Of a DNA stretch of 64,000 nucleotides, positions 34,980 through 47,506 are shown piece after piece. The stretch is from contig KN832554.1 in the NCBI GenBank assembly GCA_000827205.1, positions 3,369,815-3,433,814 on the forward strand. The letters are read 5' to 3'. The notes beneath the pieces were generated by a model, which did no database searches, had not been told where the DNA came from, and was given only the letters and a program-made list of their open reading frames with translations. Every line of letters starts with the position of its first letter. Positions within the stretch are counted from its first letter, which is position 1. This DNA is from Plicaturopsis crispa FD-325 SS-3 (lineage: Eukaryota > Basidiomycota > Agaricomycetes > Amylocorticiales > Amylocorticiaceae). The translations under genes were made by a program, and so were the position numbers.

Positions 34980-36090
34980 GTTGCGGAGAGCCTTCAAGTA
35001 TCTCAGCGAGGAATTGAGCTGGGTAAGTAATTCCTTCTCTTGTCCATTTGGAAGATACTGATGGTGTGTTCCATAGCTGGTGGACCATTCAATCAGCGTC
35101 CCCGATAAACTACAGTAGCACTCAAAAGTACCTTGTATCTCAGCGGGGAATCATGCTGGGTACGTGATTCTTGTTCCTATCCTTTTCGACGACAGTGACG
35201 GTGCTTTGCACAGCTGGCTGGCCATTCAATCAGCACCCCCAATCAGCTAGTACAATCGTGCGCATGCAGCGTCATGTCACTGAGAACACCGCCGCAAAGT
35301 GCCAAGGCTTGCATCTCAGCAAGGAAGTATACTGGGTACGCAATTCTTTTTCCTCTCCATTCCGACGTGACTGACGGCGTGTTTCAAAGCTGGCTGACCA
35401 TTTAATCACCACCCCCGATGAGCCACAGTGGTGCGCGTCATGTGTGCGTGTCATGTGTTATGTCTCGGAGAGCGCCGCGCAAAGTGTTCTGTATCTCAGC
35501 GAGGAAGTATCCTGGGTAAGTGATTCTTTTTCCTATCCTTTCCGACGTCACCGACAGTGTGCTTCACAGCTGGCTGACCATTTAATCACCACCCCCGATG
35601 AGCTATAGCCGTGCGCGTTATATTGCTGAGTGTGCTTGTATCTCAGCTAGAAATTATGCTGGACAAGTAATTCTTTCTCCTGTCCTTTCTGCCGATACTG
35701 ATAGTGTATTGCATGGCTCGTTGAGCATTCAATCAGCAATCCCGATGAATCACAGCCATGCGTGTTATGTCATTGAGAGCACCCCCGCGCAAAGTGCCTT
35801 ATATCTTAGCGAGGAATTATACCGGGCAAGCAATTCTTTTTCCCACTGTTTTCAATGAGACTGACGGCGCATTGCACAGCTGGCTGACCATTCAATCACC
35901 ACCCCCGATGCATTACAGCCCTGCACGATATACCACCAAGAGTCCTGCCATCAAGTGCGTTGTATCTCAGTCAGCAGTTACCCTGGGTAAGTAACTCTTT
36001 TTCCACTGGTTTTCGACGTTACTGACGGTGTGTTGCAAAGCTTGCGGACTATTCAATCAGCACCCCCAACGAGCCTTGACCGTTGCTGTC
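34980..36090. repeat. Seven-copy tandem array with splice-like motifs
   Basis: About seven diverged units of 140-180 bases. Each has TATCTCAGCGAGGAA, then CTGGGTAAGTAATTC (or variants GTACGT, GTACGC, ACAAGT, GCAAGC), a pyrimidine tract TTTTTCC, GACTGACGGTGTGTTGCACAG, then CTGGCTGACCATTCAATCA and CACCCCCGATGAGC. The GTAAGT and TTGCACAG pairs look like intron ends about 60 bases apart, with 'exons' of 70-125 bases between them. Anchors of successive units are near 35018, 35156, 35332, 35513, 35660, 35823 and 35985. No long frame runs through the array. Confidence 0.85.
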
Positions 36091-36304
36091 GCTTTATACG
36101 CAAAACGGACATGACGGACAGCAGAATACTAATTCCTATTTGTTCTCCCTGTCCGTTCCGTCCTACACTAGCATCTACTGTAGTATGACTTGTATGAGCA
36201 CAGGCAAACAATTGATTAGATGTATAGTAAAGTTATAGTACTACGATAAGCATTACTACTAAGTACAGACTCGGCCCAGTGTTGTAAAGTATGTGAGGTG
36301 AATA

Positions 36305-39300
36305 TTAGAGGCGTGTACGGCTGTAAGATTCTGCTGCTGCAAGTGCTTCGCTGTGCCCCGCTCCATTGCCCTGGGAAAGATAGTCGGAGAATTGGCGATG
36401 AGAAAACTTACGCTGGCTGGTCCGTCCATAGGTATGCTCAATGAAACTGAGCGCGAGATCAACATCCCATCGTGGCTTCCTAGAGAGCGCGTCGACGAGC
36501 TTAACAATCTTGCTTCGTCGGCCGCCATTAGTTTTTTGTGCGGCATTATTGCGTCTCCACCTTGCGCCCCATTTCTCCATCAAGTCGCGGACTGGTAGGT
36601 ATCCTCCGAGCCCGTCTGCCCACTCAATCCAGACCTCCGCAATTGTTGTCACCGGCTGATACACATAGTACGGCAGCCAGTCACCACACGTCCATTCCCA
36701 TTGGTGCGCACGGAGACGGGACTCGCCGTATTTTCGAGTCAGAGCGGCCCATGTATTCCGCTGAGCGTCAAGCTCCCACGTCGTTGAGCTTGCCGGTGGG
36801 ACAAGAGCAGGAGGCTGTGTAGTTAATGGCATAGGCAGCACCGGGTTTGGCGGGCTTAGCAAAGCGGCCTGCGGACTCGTAGTCGAAGTGGAGATAACGG
36901 CACCGGATTGGGATGGGACGTTTTCGCCGGAGAAGTGAATGGTGATGTTATGCACGGTTGGGCTCGAACTACTAGGAGTGAAGGATAAGGAGGAAGTGGG
37001 GTGTGGTCCAAGATTCGGTGGCACGGTGACAGACGGCGGGGATGGAGGCACAGTCTTCGGGGGTTCCGAGACTGCACAAAAGTTAACTTTATTGCAAGGA
37101 ATGGAATGGAACAAGCTGACCTTTGCGACGCTTTTGGCGTGGATTCTTCGAAGACATCGCTGAATCAAACATGCCATGAATCTCGGACATGCGTGCCTCG
37201 ATCTGGGCCCACCGCGCAGCGTTCGTGTCACGCTCCTGTTGCTGCTGCAGCGAGGCATTCGTGAGAACACCCTCAAGCGTAGCGACGAGGTGGTGGGGTA
37301 GCTGTTCGAGTGCAAGTCGTGCTCCTTCTTCAGCAGAAGCAACGGCGGCAAGCGAGGAAGCAGAAAAGCGACGGAACTCGGGTGTACTAAATGGTGCGTA
37401 TTTGAATAGCGTGTAGCTCGGGCACTGAGCAAACAGCACAGCGCAGTCCTGAACAATGACGAGGCGCAACCATTTGAGGAGCCTAAGAAACTGCCGGAGC
37501 GCAATATCCGTCGCAAGCCTGTTGGCTTGCTCGCGGGCTTCCAGTGCTACTTCCTCGGCCTCGATCCACGGAAACACCTGCATAAGAAGGTCCGAGGAAG
37601 GATCTTGTGCCGTTTATTAGCTGAGAAGCGACCGTGACATGATAAAATACTTACTCAAGCAATCCCTTGCTAGGAAGTAATTCTCGGGCTTGTTCGCATC
37701 AAACATGGCGGCCCCGAGAAGGGCATCCACAGGAAATGCACGGTCATAGCAGTTTCTATAAGAACCTGACACAGACCATCCACCTAGGATCTTAGTTCCT
37801 TCAATGCTAGCACCGTGCGTCCGAGCTTTCTGTGCGGCAAGAGGGCGCAACGCGTGAGTTTTCTTGACAATGTGTATGCCGTTGCTGGCATGCAGGATAT
37901 TGATACGGTCTAGATGGTCTGCAGATATCTGGGTGAGTATCGGCACCGGTAGGGCTATGATAAAACTTAGACTGACTGCTGTAGGTCATCGGAACCGACG
38001 GGTTCTTTGAGTAAAAGACATGGTGGTCATACCATTCACGGTAGCCAAACTCTCCATAGCCTGGCTTTGAGAAGTCGGGTGCAAAGCGAGGGACAGGGTG
38101 GCCTTGGATATGAAAATGCGAAAACAGAAGCATAGCGACCGCTCCGACTGGGCAGAGATCGACAAGGCGACTCCGCAATGCTCCGTGCTCGTCCACCCGA
38201 CCCGTCTGATTGTGCTTAGCATTGTTTGCGAGCATACCAAGGACCTTTAAGTGTCGAGTCAGTGACAATACCAGTGAGAACTTGATAGTATATGCACGTA
38301 CTGGGATATCTCTACCGACACCGCGGTCAATGAGGGACACGTTCCCCATGAACATGTCCGATAAGAGGAGCATTCGAGTACTCTCTCCGCGAAAGGCTGT
38401 GGCCGCAGGAAGAAGAAGCATAGCGCGATCGCGTATGCTGATCGATGTTTGACCCCCAGTGACACCGAGTAGGTGCCGAGAACATCTCGTCAGCTCATCC
38501 GTCGTGTAAGTATCTAGATTATATCAGCATTGGCAACACCAAAAGACACAAATGACATACCAGAGGAGGTGCCGGCAGCCTTAAGAGCCTGAGACTTTCT
38601 AATGCGCTCCCCTTCGTTCTTCTTAGCCGCCGATTCGAAAACGCGAATCCGAACATCACCACGGAGACTAATCTGTGCATCCGGAATATCACGGTAAAGG
38701 TGCTGGTGGTGAAGACGTTTGTGCTCGAGGGCGGATATGATCTGCTTGATGTGCTCCTTTCCTACGGACGAGCCGGCAACAGACTCTCCAACCGCACCGC
38801 GTTTTTTCTTGTTTCTCAATGAGCATATGACAACCAATGAGAGTTCACGAGAGCGTACCTTTTCACGTGTGGTCTCGTACTTGAGAAACATGGCTACCTT
38901 CGAGACAATGATTGGGAAGGCGGGAATAGCGATTTTTGACAAACCGCTCGCCACCGCGGATGCTTGGTCGGCGTCCCACCACGTCTCGTAAGCTGTGACG
39001 TGCCTGGCATACGTATCCGAGGTCTGCTTGTTCCCTTGTTCTTGCTCCATCAGTTGTACGCGCAAATCTTGTGACTGAGCTTCGAGACGTTCGATAGAAT
39101 GCGAAAGAAGAGCCGCGTTGGAAACTGCAGAAACGGCAGGATGTATCGCAGAAGTGGGTGCTAGGGTCGAGGTGGGGAGCGGTGTTGTATAAGATTCAGG
39201 CCCCGAGCTTGAGACCGATGGCAGCGACACAATATCCTGCATGTGCGAACGCTCAGGCCAGTCCATATCCCACCCTTCGATCCCATTCAACATCGATGCG

Positions 39301-39599
39301 CCTTGCGAGAACATGCTCAAGTCGCCGTCCGTATCCAACGGAAAACAGTCACGAAGACTGTCGAGAGAGGGCTGGGTCGCAGGCTGCCTGGCATGGGTCG
39401 TTAAATTGCGGGGAGCACAAGAGGAATCGCCAAGAAAGCCCTCCCAGCTGCCCGAGAAGTTGCTCGGAGCTTCACTTGAGTGTCTACGGTGAACGGGGGC
39501 TAAGAGCGACCCCGACGACAAGCGCTGGCGTTTGTAGGCAAGCGGAGACGGCTGTGCCCACGGCGTGACAAGGATTGGGCGAGGAGGAGTGGTGGGCAT
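36305..39599 (-). CDS. Crypton-type tyrosine recombinase (Ndc10-like and GCR1_C domains)
   Basis: Multi-exon minus-strand gene beginning MPTTPPRPILVTPWAQPSPLAYK. A disordered N-terminus and a short coiled coil (HSIERLEAQSQDLRVQLMEQEQ) come first, then an arm-like helical domain (TYETWWDADQASAVASGL, EHIKQIISALEHKRLHHQHLY). The Ndc10/Crypton recombinase core has RDRAMLLLPAATAFRGESTR, MLLLSDMF, HASNGIHIVKKTHALRPLAAQ and GGWSVSGSYRNCYDRAFP, so the Arg, HxxR and Tyr of a tyrosine recombinase can be proposed. NYFLARDCL, the FPWIEAEE block and a C-terminal GCR1_C DNA-binding domain (TIAEVWIEWADGLGGYLPVRDLMEKWGARWRR) follow. Cryptons are DNA transposons without inverted ends that integrate by this enzyme. 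Exon joins at 38514 and 38300 keep the frame. I could not place element ends. Related host genes exist, so a domesticated copy is the alternative. Confidence 0.78.
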
Positions 39600-41083
39600 T
39601 GCTGTTATCCGGTAGCATCAGTGGTAGCACGCAAAAAACAAAATCAATGGCACATACTTCGTAAAAATTATCAGGACTCGACGAATACAAGCCAGACGTC
39701 CGTGGTACGTCGACAGTCTGTCAAACAATCATATCAGATTGATTTTAACGGCGCAATCCGAGCACAGAGCACATACCTCAAGTGAATATGCGCCTGCGTC
39801 TTTTGACCTCGGGTCGATGTCGGCCGTTCCTGGAAGGCCGCAGCGGTAGCGGGTAGCACCTAGCAGAGTAAATAATGTCAGTTCAGTGCTCGCAATATCC
39901 TGGAGAGTTGTGTCTGCGCGTTGACGCGGCGACGCGTACTGCACCCAGGTTGGATGCAAGGCTCGCACTCGCACCTCAACAGGCCTCTGGGTCTGCGAGC
40001 CGCGAGTGCAACGAAACAACAAAGAGAGTAAGCAAACATACCTATTCTGTGGTGTCGGGTGGTCGACGAGAGCACGGCAGACGGCACTTGGAGCTCGAAG
40101 ACCAAGCGGGCAAAGCAGTCGACGGAAACTGGAGATCCGGCCACCAATTTGCAGCGGCCACCGTCAGCGAAGTCGTGGACAGTCCTAGAAGCCAGATAAC
40201 ACCGAGAAACGTGCAGGGCGAGACGCGAGGCAGGTCTCCGTTGACAATTCGAAGCAAATATAATGTGAATTATCGGTGAATTTGCGAGTGATTAGGGTCG
40301 AGGTCGCCGTCGTCGGCAAGAGCGGGCAGGACAGGGAGCAGCGCAACATTTTTGCCGTCGAGAGTCACGGATACGATTGGGATTGCGGACGGTATGGACG
40401 TTAAGAACAAAAAGTACGCTACGGAGACGTTCAACAAACCTGCGCGTTGGCTTCGAATAGACGCCCGCGGACGAATCGGACACAATGGGTGGCGCACGAG
40501 CACCGGAAAAACTTATGCCTCGGGGCGAGCCGCGAGCCGAACCGCTGATGGGCTTGGGCCCCTTCTGGGCCTTCCTCCCTCGATCTCCTGGGTATTTGGG
40601 CGGTGACGCTTCTGCGCTTACGCGGGGGTCACCGGCAAGGTCACCAGGCCGGGCTGGTACCCGCACGTATGCTCTATGTACTACCTCCCCTGCTACAGCT
40701 TGCTATGAGAGATTGAATTTGAGATCAGTACCGATTTTGGCAGTCCCTTGAAACTCAGCTGCAACGTCTCGTTTTTGCCGCTGACTCAGCTGATGGCAAA
40801 AACGAGATGAAGGTCAATGGTCCGTGCGTGCTATCGACTTTAAACACTCAGAGCATTGACTGGTACTTACTGACTTACAACTTTGAACCACCGCCCTCCC
40901 TCCACCTCCCGCCTCCATTTCTTCCAAACAAAAAGGAAAGGAAAAAGTGAGTCCACCTCTTTTCTCGCGTGCTATTGCCTGCTACCGGGAAGCCGCAGTA
41001 CACCGTCCGAGGGCCCTGGACGGTAGGAAACACGCTCACTGGGTCACTGTGGCAGCATCTCACTCGTGACGATCGCGCTCATC
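39600..41083. other. Gene-poor region upstream of the Crypton gene
   Basis: Several minus-strand frames (39729-40022, 40042-40257) could be extra 5' exons or the rest of an element, but none has a recognised motif. The plus strand shows nothing convincing before 41084. Confidence 0.35.
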
Positions 41084-41495
41084 ATGGCCGCGGTAAGTGA
41101 CAGTGTTCTTTTCTACTCGTCTCCCTCACTGATCCAATTTGAATGACCTCCAGGTAGAGTGCGCTATCGACGGCTGGACCACCGGCCGCTGCGTCACCGA
41201 GCGCAGCCAGGGCTCGTTCGACGGTGTCCAATACCGAAGCGTGTTCAATACCCACCTTCAAAAAACCCGGGCCTGGGAGAAGTTCACCGCTGGCACGCAG
41301 GACAATGTCACCAGGAAAACGCAGCAAGACCTTCTGCGGCGTGCAAGGTATGCTGTCGTTCTACTGATCTACCACCTGCATTCACTGATACTGGTCTATC
41401 ATTACAGGAAACATGCAGGTGTCGACATGGTCGAAATCGGGCCTCCGGCTGTCGACGTCTTGACGGACGCGGATTTTGCTGCCGACGAAATGTAA
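41084..41495 (+). CDS. Small unrecognised protein
   Basis: Exons 41084-41092, 41154-41347 and 41408-41495 encode 96 residues: MAAVECAIDGWTTGRCVTER...FDGVQYRSVFNTHLQKTRAWEKFTAG...TRKTQQDLLRRARKHAGVDMVE, ending VLTDADFAADEM. All splice sites are canonical and the frame is kept across both, which supports a real gene. It resembles short Agaricomycete proteins of unknown function that I cannot name. The first exon encodes only three residues, so a further upstream exon is possible. Confidence 0.55.
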
Positions 41496-41649
41496 CTGCG
41501 GTGCCGTATTTCGAAAATTACTTATCGTACACGAGCCTCTACCAATAAAATGCTTGCAATCATTTTGTCGTGCCCTCTTCGCTGTGTGATATCATTGGCT
41601 CTCTGAACAACATACTGCATATAAGTACATCAAGATCGGAGATGAGCCG

Positions 41650-41815
41650 TTTCCATTGAGCATGCTATGTCTCCTACGGCTGCTACATAGCAGCGCGCTA
41701 CGGTGCTACGGGTGTCTACGATACACGATGCTTCTGTACAGCTGCTAGCATAAAGGGGTACCCTGGTACAGTGCTATGGCTGCTAGCCGAGCTATGTATC
41801 AATACATAGCAACCT
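41650..41815. repeat. Cluster of short palindromes around GCTA/TAGC
   Basis: Many short inverted pairs built on GCTATGTA/TACATAGC and GCTAC/GTAGC. The clearest is the near-perfect hairpin GCTATGTATCAATACATAGC at about 41790-41809. No transposon ends are defined. Confidence 0.5.
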
Positions 41816-42076
41816 TGCCATTCCCAGATGGAGGGCGCGTCGGACAACACAGCGGAACCACGAAGTTGGCGCAAACTCGGCGCGCACTTAGACGCGGAAC
41901 CGATCAAATACTCCAGTAACTCCACCTGTCCGAGTGGTTTTCTCCTTGCATCCCTCGTCTTCAAAAATCGCCCGCGACAATTCGCGAGCCTGTCGACTTT
42001 GTGCCATCGACGACCACTGCGACGACCACCGGTACTTTTGTAAAAAAAAACTGGAACTCCACTCCCTGTCGTGGAC

Positions 42077-45000
42077 ATGGATCCCGAAGAACAGTCGCGA
42101 GGTCTTCTCGCTCCCACAGCGGAGGCCCTCGCGTCGATAAAGGTCTTTCCCTTGATTCCGCACCTGAAGAAGGATATCATCGTGAGTTCTTGCTACACGC
42201 ACGCGTCTCGATTGTGGCTAATGCATTCTACAAGGACACCATTGGTATGTTGGTATTTCCATCCATAGTCTTCGGGCTAATCGACTTATCGTACTGTAGA
42301 TAGCGCGTTAAGCTGGGAGTAAGTCCTCTCCAATCATGTGCATAGACGCCAATGCTCATTTATCTTGGTCCGTGTAGGCAATTGACCGCGTCGGACATCA
42401 ACTTTGCTATAGTCCGGCCGTTGGTTTTCAAGTATGCCAAGTTAAAGAATATGGCCGTGGTCTATGCGGCTCTCGTGGTGCGGTCATACTTTCTATCCGA
42501 AGCCGAGGAAGACCTAGCGTACGCTGGGGTAATGTTGTCACGAGCAATGTTCTGCGAAATCCTTGCCATGAAACTTCTGGGCAACTTCGCGTCAGACAAG
42601 ATACAGCTCGTCGCGGTGCTCACCACAACCTGGAACCCTCTGGCCGGAGCCCCTCCCGATATTGTGGTGGATGTAAAGAATCTCCTAGGTGGTAAAGAAG
42701 ATGACATGAACGACCCACAAAGTGCTCTCGAGGTCTGTATCTGCACCGTAATATCTCAAGATGCATCCGGCCCTAACTTTCGCGCAGATGGCCATCACGA
42801 CCCAAGCCAAGGAACTACTAGCGTCTACGGTGGTTCAAACTGTAGTCAACGACATCTATGCTGGGCGCGTCGTGTTCTCGGTCGCTGGCAATCGCAGCAT
42901 GCTGGCGGACAACTATAAGCCGCGCGCTATCGAGATATACGACTCCCGCCGTGCACCGTTTCTTGACCACTACAGGTGATTTCTCTGTTCTTTGAAAATG
43001 CCCCGATGTGTGAATAATCTTTTTCCATAGACTTCGCGTGCCCAAGTACGGCGCCATTTTGGAGTTCCTAAATTTTGCACTATTGTTGATGACCTTTCTG
43101 TTGTGCCTTTCTGGTACGTGCCAGTGGTCAATTCCCCCTGCACTGTGTTTGCACTGACAACGTCCTTGCGGGCCCAGGCCATAACACCCACCACATCACC
43201 CCATGGGAAGGAGTCTTCATCGTGTTTGGTGCCGCTTTTACCCTTGAAGAATATACTGCCTCGAAGGAGCACGGGTGGATCAGTAAGTCTTGTCCAATAT
43301 GTCCAGGGCTGAGGCTAATCAAGTCCCTTTCCTACATACAGTTTACATCGCAAATGTGCTCAGCAGTTGCTCTCTGGCCTTTCTGTCCCTACTGACGGGT
43401 TCTCTTTACAGATGTGGAATGTTTTCGATTCGTCGTTCATCGTCATTTACATTGCGTACCTCGTTTTACGGATTCGAGGCCTTGTCCACGGTGACCGTCA
43501 GTATCTTTCCGTGTCAATCTACCCTACTTTGGACTTACCATTTGCTTCGCAGCGGCTGCTTCGGACCTTGGCTTCGACATACTTTCGTGTGGCGCATGCA
43601 TTCTGTTTCCCCGGTATGTTCGAGCGACACGTCTTAAAATGAGTTTATCTAAGCGTGCTTTTGTTCTCTCTAGGCTTGCATTTTTCGCAATCTCTCACAA
43701 CGTCGTCGTATTGTGAGTCAGATCACTGTATTTACAGCTCTTTCCCTCATTTCAAGTACAGAGCATTACGTGCTATGATTGCAGAGTTTGTATTTTTCAT
43801 TGGCGTTGCTGCAGTCTGCTTCTCTGGCCTGCTGTTCACGCTGTGGACCCTCGGTAAGCCTCAATGCATTGCGCGTACTCGTATACTGATTTTCTGTATC
43901 ATCTAGCCGATGGCGCTTGGAGTGTAAAGCGGTTCGTCCTTCATTCAGCATGATGATTTTCGTCTGCTCATGTTTGCACGCTGCTCTTTAGGATAGCCTG
44001 GTTGATGACTCAGATATGGTTTGGGAACACCTCGATGAGTTTCGGACAGGCGTCTAGTTTCCACCCGGTTTTCGGGCCTATCTTGATGACCATGTTCGCG
44101 GCTCTGTCTAACACGCTGTTGTTGACTAGTACGTGCAATCTTCTATAGATGCATTCAGCGTTGACGGTATTTTGCAGTTTTGATCTCTATACTATCGAAT
44201 ACTGTGGCGCGTATCGATGCGGTAAGTGTTGGATCTATCCAGTGGTCGTCGTTCTCTACTCACTTATCATTTAGAATGCCAATAACGAGGTACGAGATAT
44301 TTTGTCATCTTGCCCTTTCGGGAGATTCTAAAATTCCCGCGAGTAGCACTTATTCCAGTTCACGATTTCTACCATCGAAGGGTAGGTTAGAAATCCTCAG
44401 ATGCTTGAAGGAATACTGACATCCAAGTCGCAGGGTCAAATCAGACGCCCTTTTCAGTTACCAGCCTCCGTTTAATTTGCTCGCTTTCATCCTCCTCAAA
44501 CCCGCCAGCTGGGTACTGTCACCACGAGCATTGCATTCAGCGAATGTCTTTTTAATTAAATTGACCGTAAGTGTATCTCTCATCCGGTCCCTCACCGCTC
44601 TCAGCATTCCGTCTTTCGTAGTCCTTCCCCATCCTCGTTATCATCGGTGTCTACGAAAGACATCTAGCCGCCGGACAGAAGCTCAGAACCTCGGGCGTGA
44701 GCGCCGCGCACTCCCTATACAACAGCCTCCCCAGGTCGATCAAAGAGATGCCGCTGCTCGAAGCCCTCGTCGGCTCGCACTCCAACGACCTCTACGAAGC
44801 GATCTTCGACGTCGAGATCTCCCAGGACTTCGACCTCTTCGAAGACTCGGACGACGAGCACCCCGGCCTGCGATCGTACACCTCTCGCGAGAGCGTGGGG
44901 CGGCAGCAGGAGGGTGCATCGCTGAGACCAGACGGCAACCGCAGAAGACGCCCTTCGAGCGTGCCGCGGACGCCCCGCCGGTCGCCTTTGCGCGACGGGC

Positions 45001-45398
45001 GCTCGCGGTCGCCGTTGTCGACCAGGGGTCTGGTACATCGCCTCGAGCCATCTGCGTCTGTGGAAGTGCTGCCCGCGCCGGAAAATCGGAGCCCGCTGAC
45101 CAAGTTGTTCGCGAGCCGTTCGACCCCGGCTTCTGCGCAGGAGCTGCATGGGACGGATGCTGCGGTGCGCAGGGTGGAGGGACTCTTGGAAGAGATTCGG
45201 GACCTGCCCGTGCGCCGGCTGAAAGACGAGATGAGAGAGCTACAGGTCAGTGGCTCTAACCACGACTACTGCCGCGCGATGCTAATGCAAGGCTTGTAGG
45301 ACCGTCAAGCGCGCATTGAGAATCTCCTTCTGATGTTGACGAGGGGGATGAGGAACGAGACTGGACACGGCACACATAGACACGACACCATTTCATGA
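42077..45398 (+). CDS. YVC1: Vacuolar TRP-type calcium channel
   Basis: Starts MDPEEQSRGLLAPTAEAL, followed by many short introns. The N-terminal linker helices include VFKYAKLKNMAVVYAALVVRSYFLSEAE. Transmembrane segments follow: YGAILEFLNFALLLMTFLLCLSG, MWNVFDSSFIVIYIAYLVLRI, ALRAMIAEFVFFIGVAAVCFSGLLFTLW and the pore region IWFGNTSMSFGQASSFHPVFGPILM, with S6 SNTLLLTILISILSNTVARID. The cytosolic tail is acidic (FEDSDDEHPG), then Ser/Arg-rich with a final coiled coil (VRRVEGLLEEIRDLPVRRLKDE). This matches fungal TRPY1/Yvc1, which releases Ca2+ from the vacuole on stretch or high Ca2+. The last exon after 45299 is short and ends RHDTIS. Confidence 0.92.
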
Positions 45399-45658
45399 AC
45401 TAGTTCCGAGAGTAACGACACGACACGAACCAGCACGAACCCTCTCATGCACTACAGATTTATACCATCATCCTTGTACATTCAGTTACAAGTCCAATTT
45501 CCATAGATCACATCGCATATATGTTACCCGCAATCATACGTTCATGCCTTGTTCGTGCCGGATCACTGAAGCATCCATGCTTTGTAGCATACCTAGACCT
45601 CGGATAGAAATTCCTTCTACACACGTGTAGCGTCTCGTATACGTAGTGCATATGCACA
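45399..45658. other. Tail-to-tail intergenic region
   Basis: Between YVC1 and the heme-protein gene; 3' UTRs, no gene. Confidence 0.5.
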
Positions 45659-47506
45659 TCAGAAGGGATACGGAGTTTGCACGCGCTCGTCCGCCGATAT
45701 CACCCCACTCTCCACCTGTTCTCTATGACACTCATCCAAATAACCCAGCAGCACGTCCCGATAAAACGCCTGCCCCTTATATCTGCGCACAAATCACACC
45801 TCATCGTCAGTCTTCACAGCCCCCCTCCTACATAACATAAAACCAGCCGACTCACATCGCAACATCCTCCCCCCAGCTCCTCACCGCGCTCGCCATACGC
45901 CCCGGCACGCCCTTCTCCCTTCCAAGCGCCTCCACCGGCGTCAAATACGTGCGCACCGTGAACACGATCGCGCCCGAGCGCGGGAGCCTCCGCAGCGTCT
46001 GCCGCTCCGTGCGGAAGCGCAGCGTCGCGGGCGTGGGGAGGGCGTCCGCGCCGGGGGTGAATCGGTTCCCGTGTGTAAATGTGTCTTCGGGCCCGTTGGT
46101 GGTGGTGGACCAGGCGAGCTCGTCTGGGTCGATGTCCTCGATCTCGGCGGAGGTGTGCGCGGCGGTGACGACTTGGATGAAGTAGTTGTTGCGGATGACG
46201 GGCTTGTCGACGGGCATGCGCCGGAAGAAGCGTTCGAGGCTGGTGTGTAGTTTTTCTCGGTCTGTTTGTTTGTGAGTTGGTGCTGGATTATATGTTCGGA
46301 CTAAGGGACGTACATTGTGGGACGTTTCCGGAGTCGTGAATCTGCTCCATTGATGTTCCGATCTTGTCCCGCATTCGCCAGAAACCTAGAGAGCATGGCA
46401 TGAGCGCAGTTTCAGGCTTTTAAGAAAAAAACTCCATGTACCTGCAAGACATATCGCTCCTGCTTGGAAGTAATACTTTCCATCCGTGCCTGCACCCATC
46501 CGCCGAGGTTAGAGACATATAAATGTGCGATACAAACTTGATTTTATATCATTTACCTTCTAGCATAAGAGCTATATCATCCTGGACACTACACCGCGTG
46601 CACACCATGAGTAACAATGCTTAGCCTTGACTAGCAATCGACTCACAGCAAGCCAGCGACCTCCATCGCGTTATCCTCGCGAATATCATACGTGACACCC
46701 ATCGGCTCGATCGTCACCGACTTGATCGCAGGTGCCCCATACCACCCCTCCACATCAGGCGCTTTCTCGCCCGCCTCATACCGCTTGACTTGATACGTCT
46801 CCGGGTACCGTCTTGACAAGTATTCAGCAAGCTCGTATACCAGTTCTACAGCTACAGCACCGTCAGGCTCTTACTTAGTACACCACTTGAGCTGTGAAAG
46901 ACGTACACGCTTCGTGTCCAGACCGGACGAGCCCCGGATTTTCAGGCATCACGCGCACGACGTTCTCCCCGCGCGTCGCTATGCGGTGCGCCTTGATGCG
47001 GTGGTACTTCGGGAACTGGTCGTCCTGCTCGATCCATTCGGCCCACGGCATGTTTCGGATGCCCATCGTTACACTGGCCGCCAATGCCTGCAGTTAGTAG
47101 AGGTGTAGTATGCAATGGTGGAGGGACGAACTGGTATTGTCCCCAGCGGAAAGGCCGGTATGGCACGGGCCTTAGTTCCTCGATTGGCTTTGGTGAAGGG
47201 GCGACAGGTGGGTAGTCGAATTTAATAGGCGTCCATTCTGTCCGCAATGCTCTTAGGCTATATGCATTTCCGTGATCATGAGAGGGACTGACCTCCGTCT
47301 TCGCGGTACTTATTAGGGTCCGATCCTCCTGTCGAGGGAGCGACATTGGACGGCGTCGAGGGTGGAGGGGATCTGCGTATAAAGCGGTACACGAGTACGG
47401 AGACCGCTGCTGCGAAGCTCGCAACTGCTGCGTATACGAGACGTGCATCCAATGCGCTGAGGTGCAGGATCCCGACGAGGGCATCGCTCAACGATTTGGC
47501 GTCCAT
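45659..47506 (-). CDS. DUF3445/HRQ-family heme protein, membrane-anchored
   Basis: Start ATG at 47506 (MDAKSLSDALVGILHLSALD). A single membrane segment lies near residues 22-42 (VYAAVASFAAAVSVLVYRFI). The DUF3445 (heme-dependent oxidative N-demethylase-like) core follows: VTMGIRNMPWAEWIEQDDQFPKYHR, VEGWYGAPAIKSVTIEPMGVTYD, LVQDDIALMLEGTDGKYYFQAGAICLAGFWRMRDKIG, and FRTERQTLRRLPRSGAIVFTVRTYL. The last exon, read after an intron ending near 45790, gives YKGQAFYRDVLLGYLDECHREQ and ends VQTPYPF. Fungal members are annotated HRQ proteins; substrate unknown. The family fold binds heme, inferred here and not seen. Confidence 0.83.
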
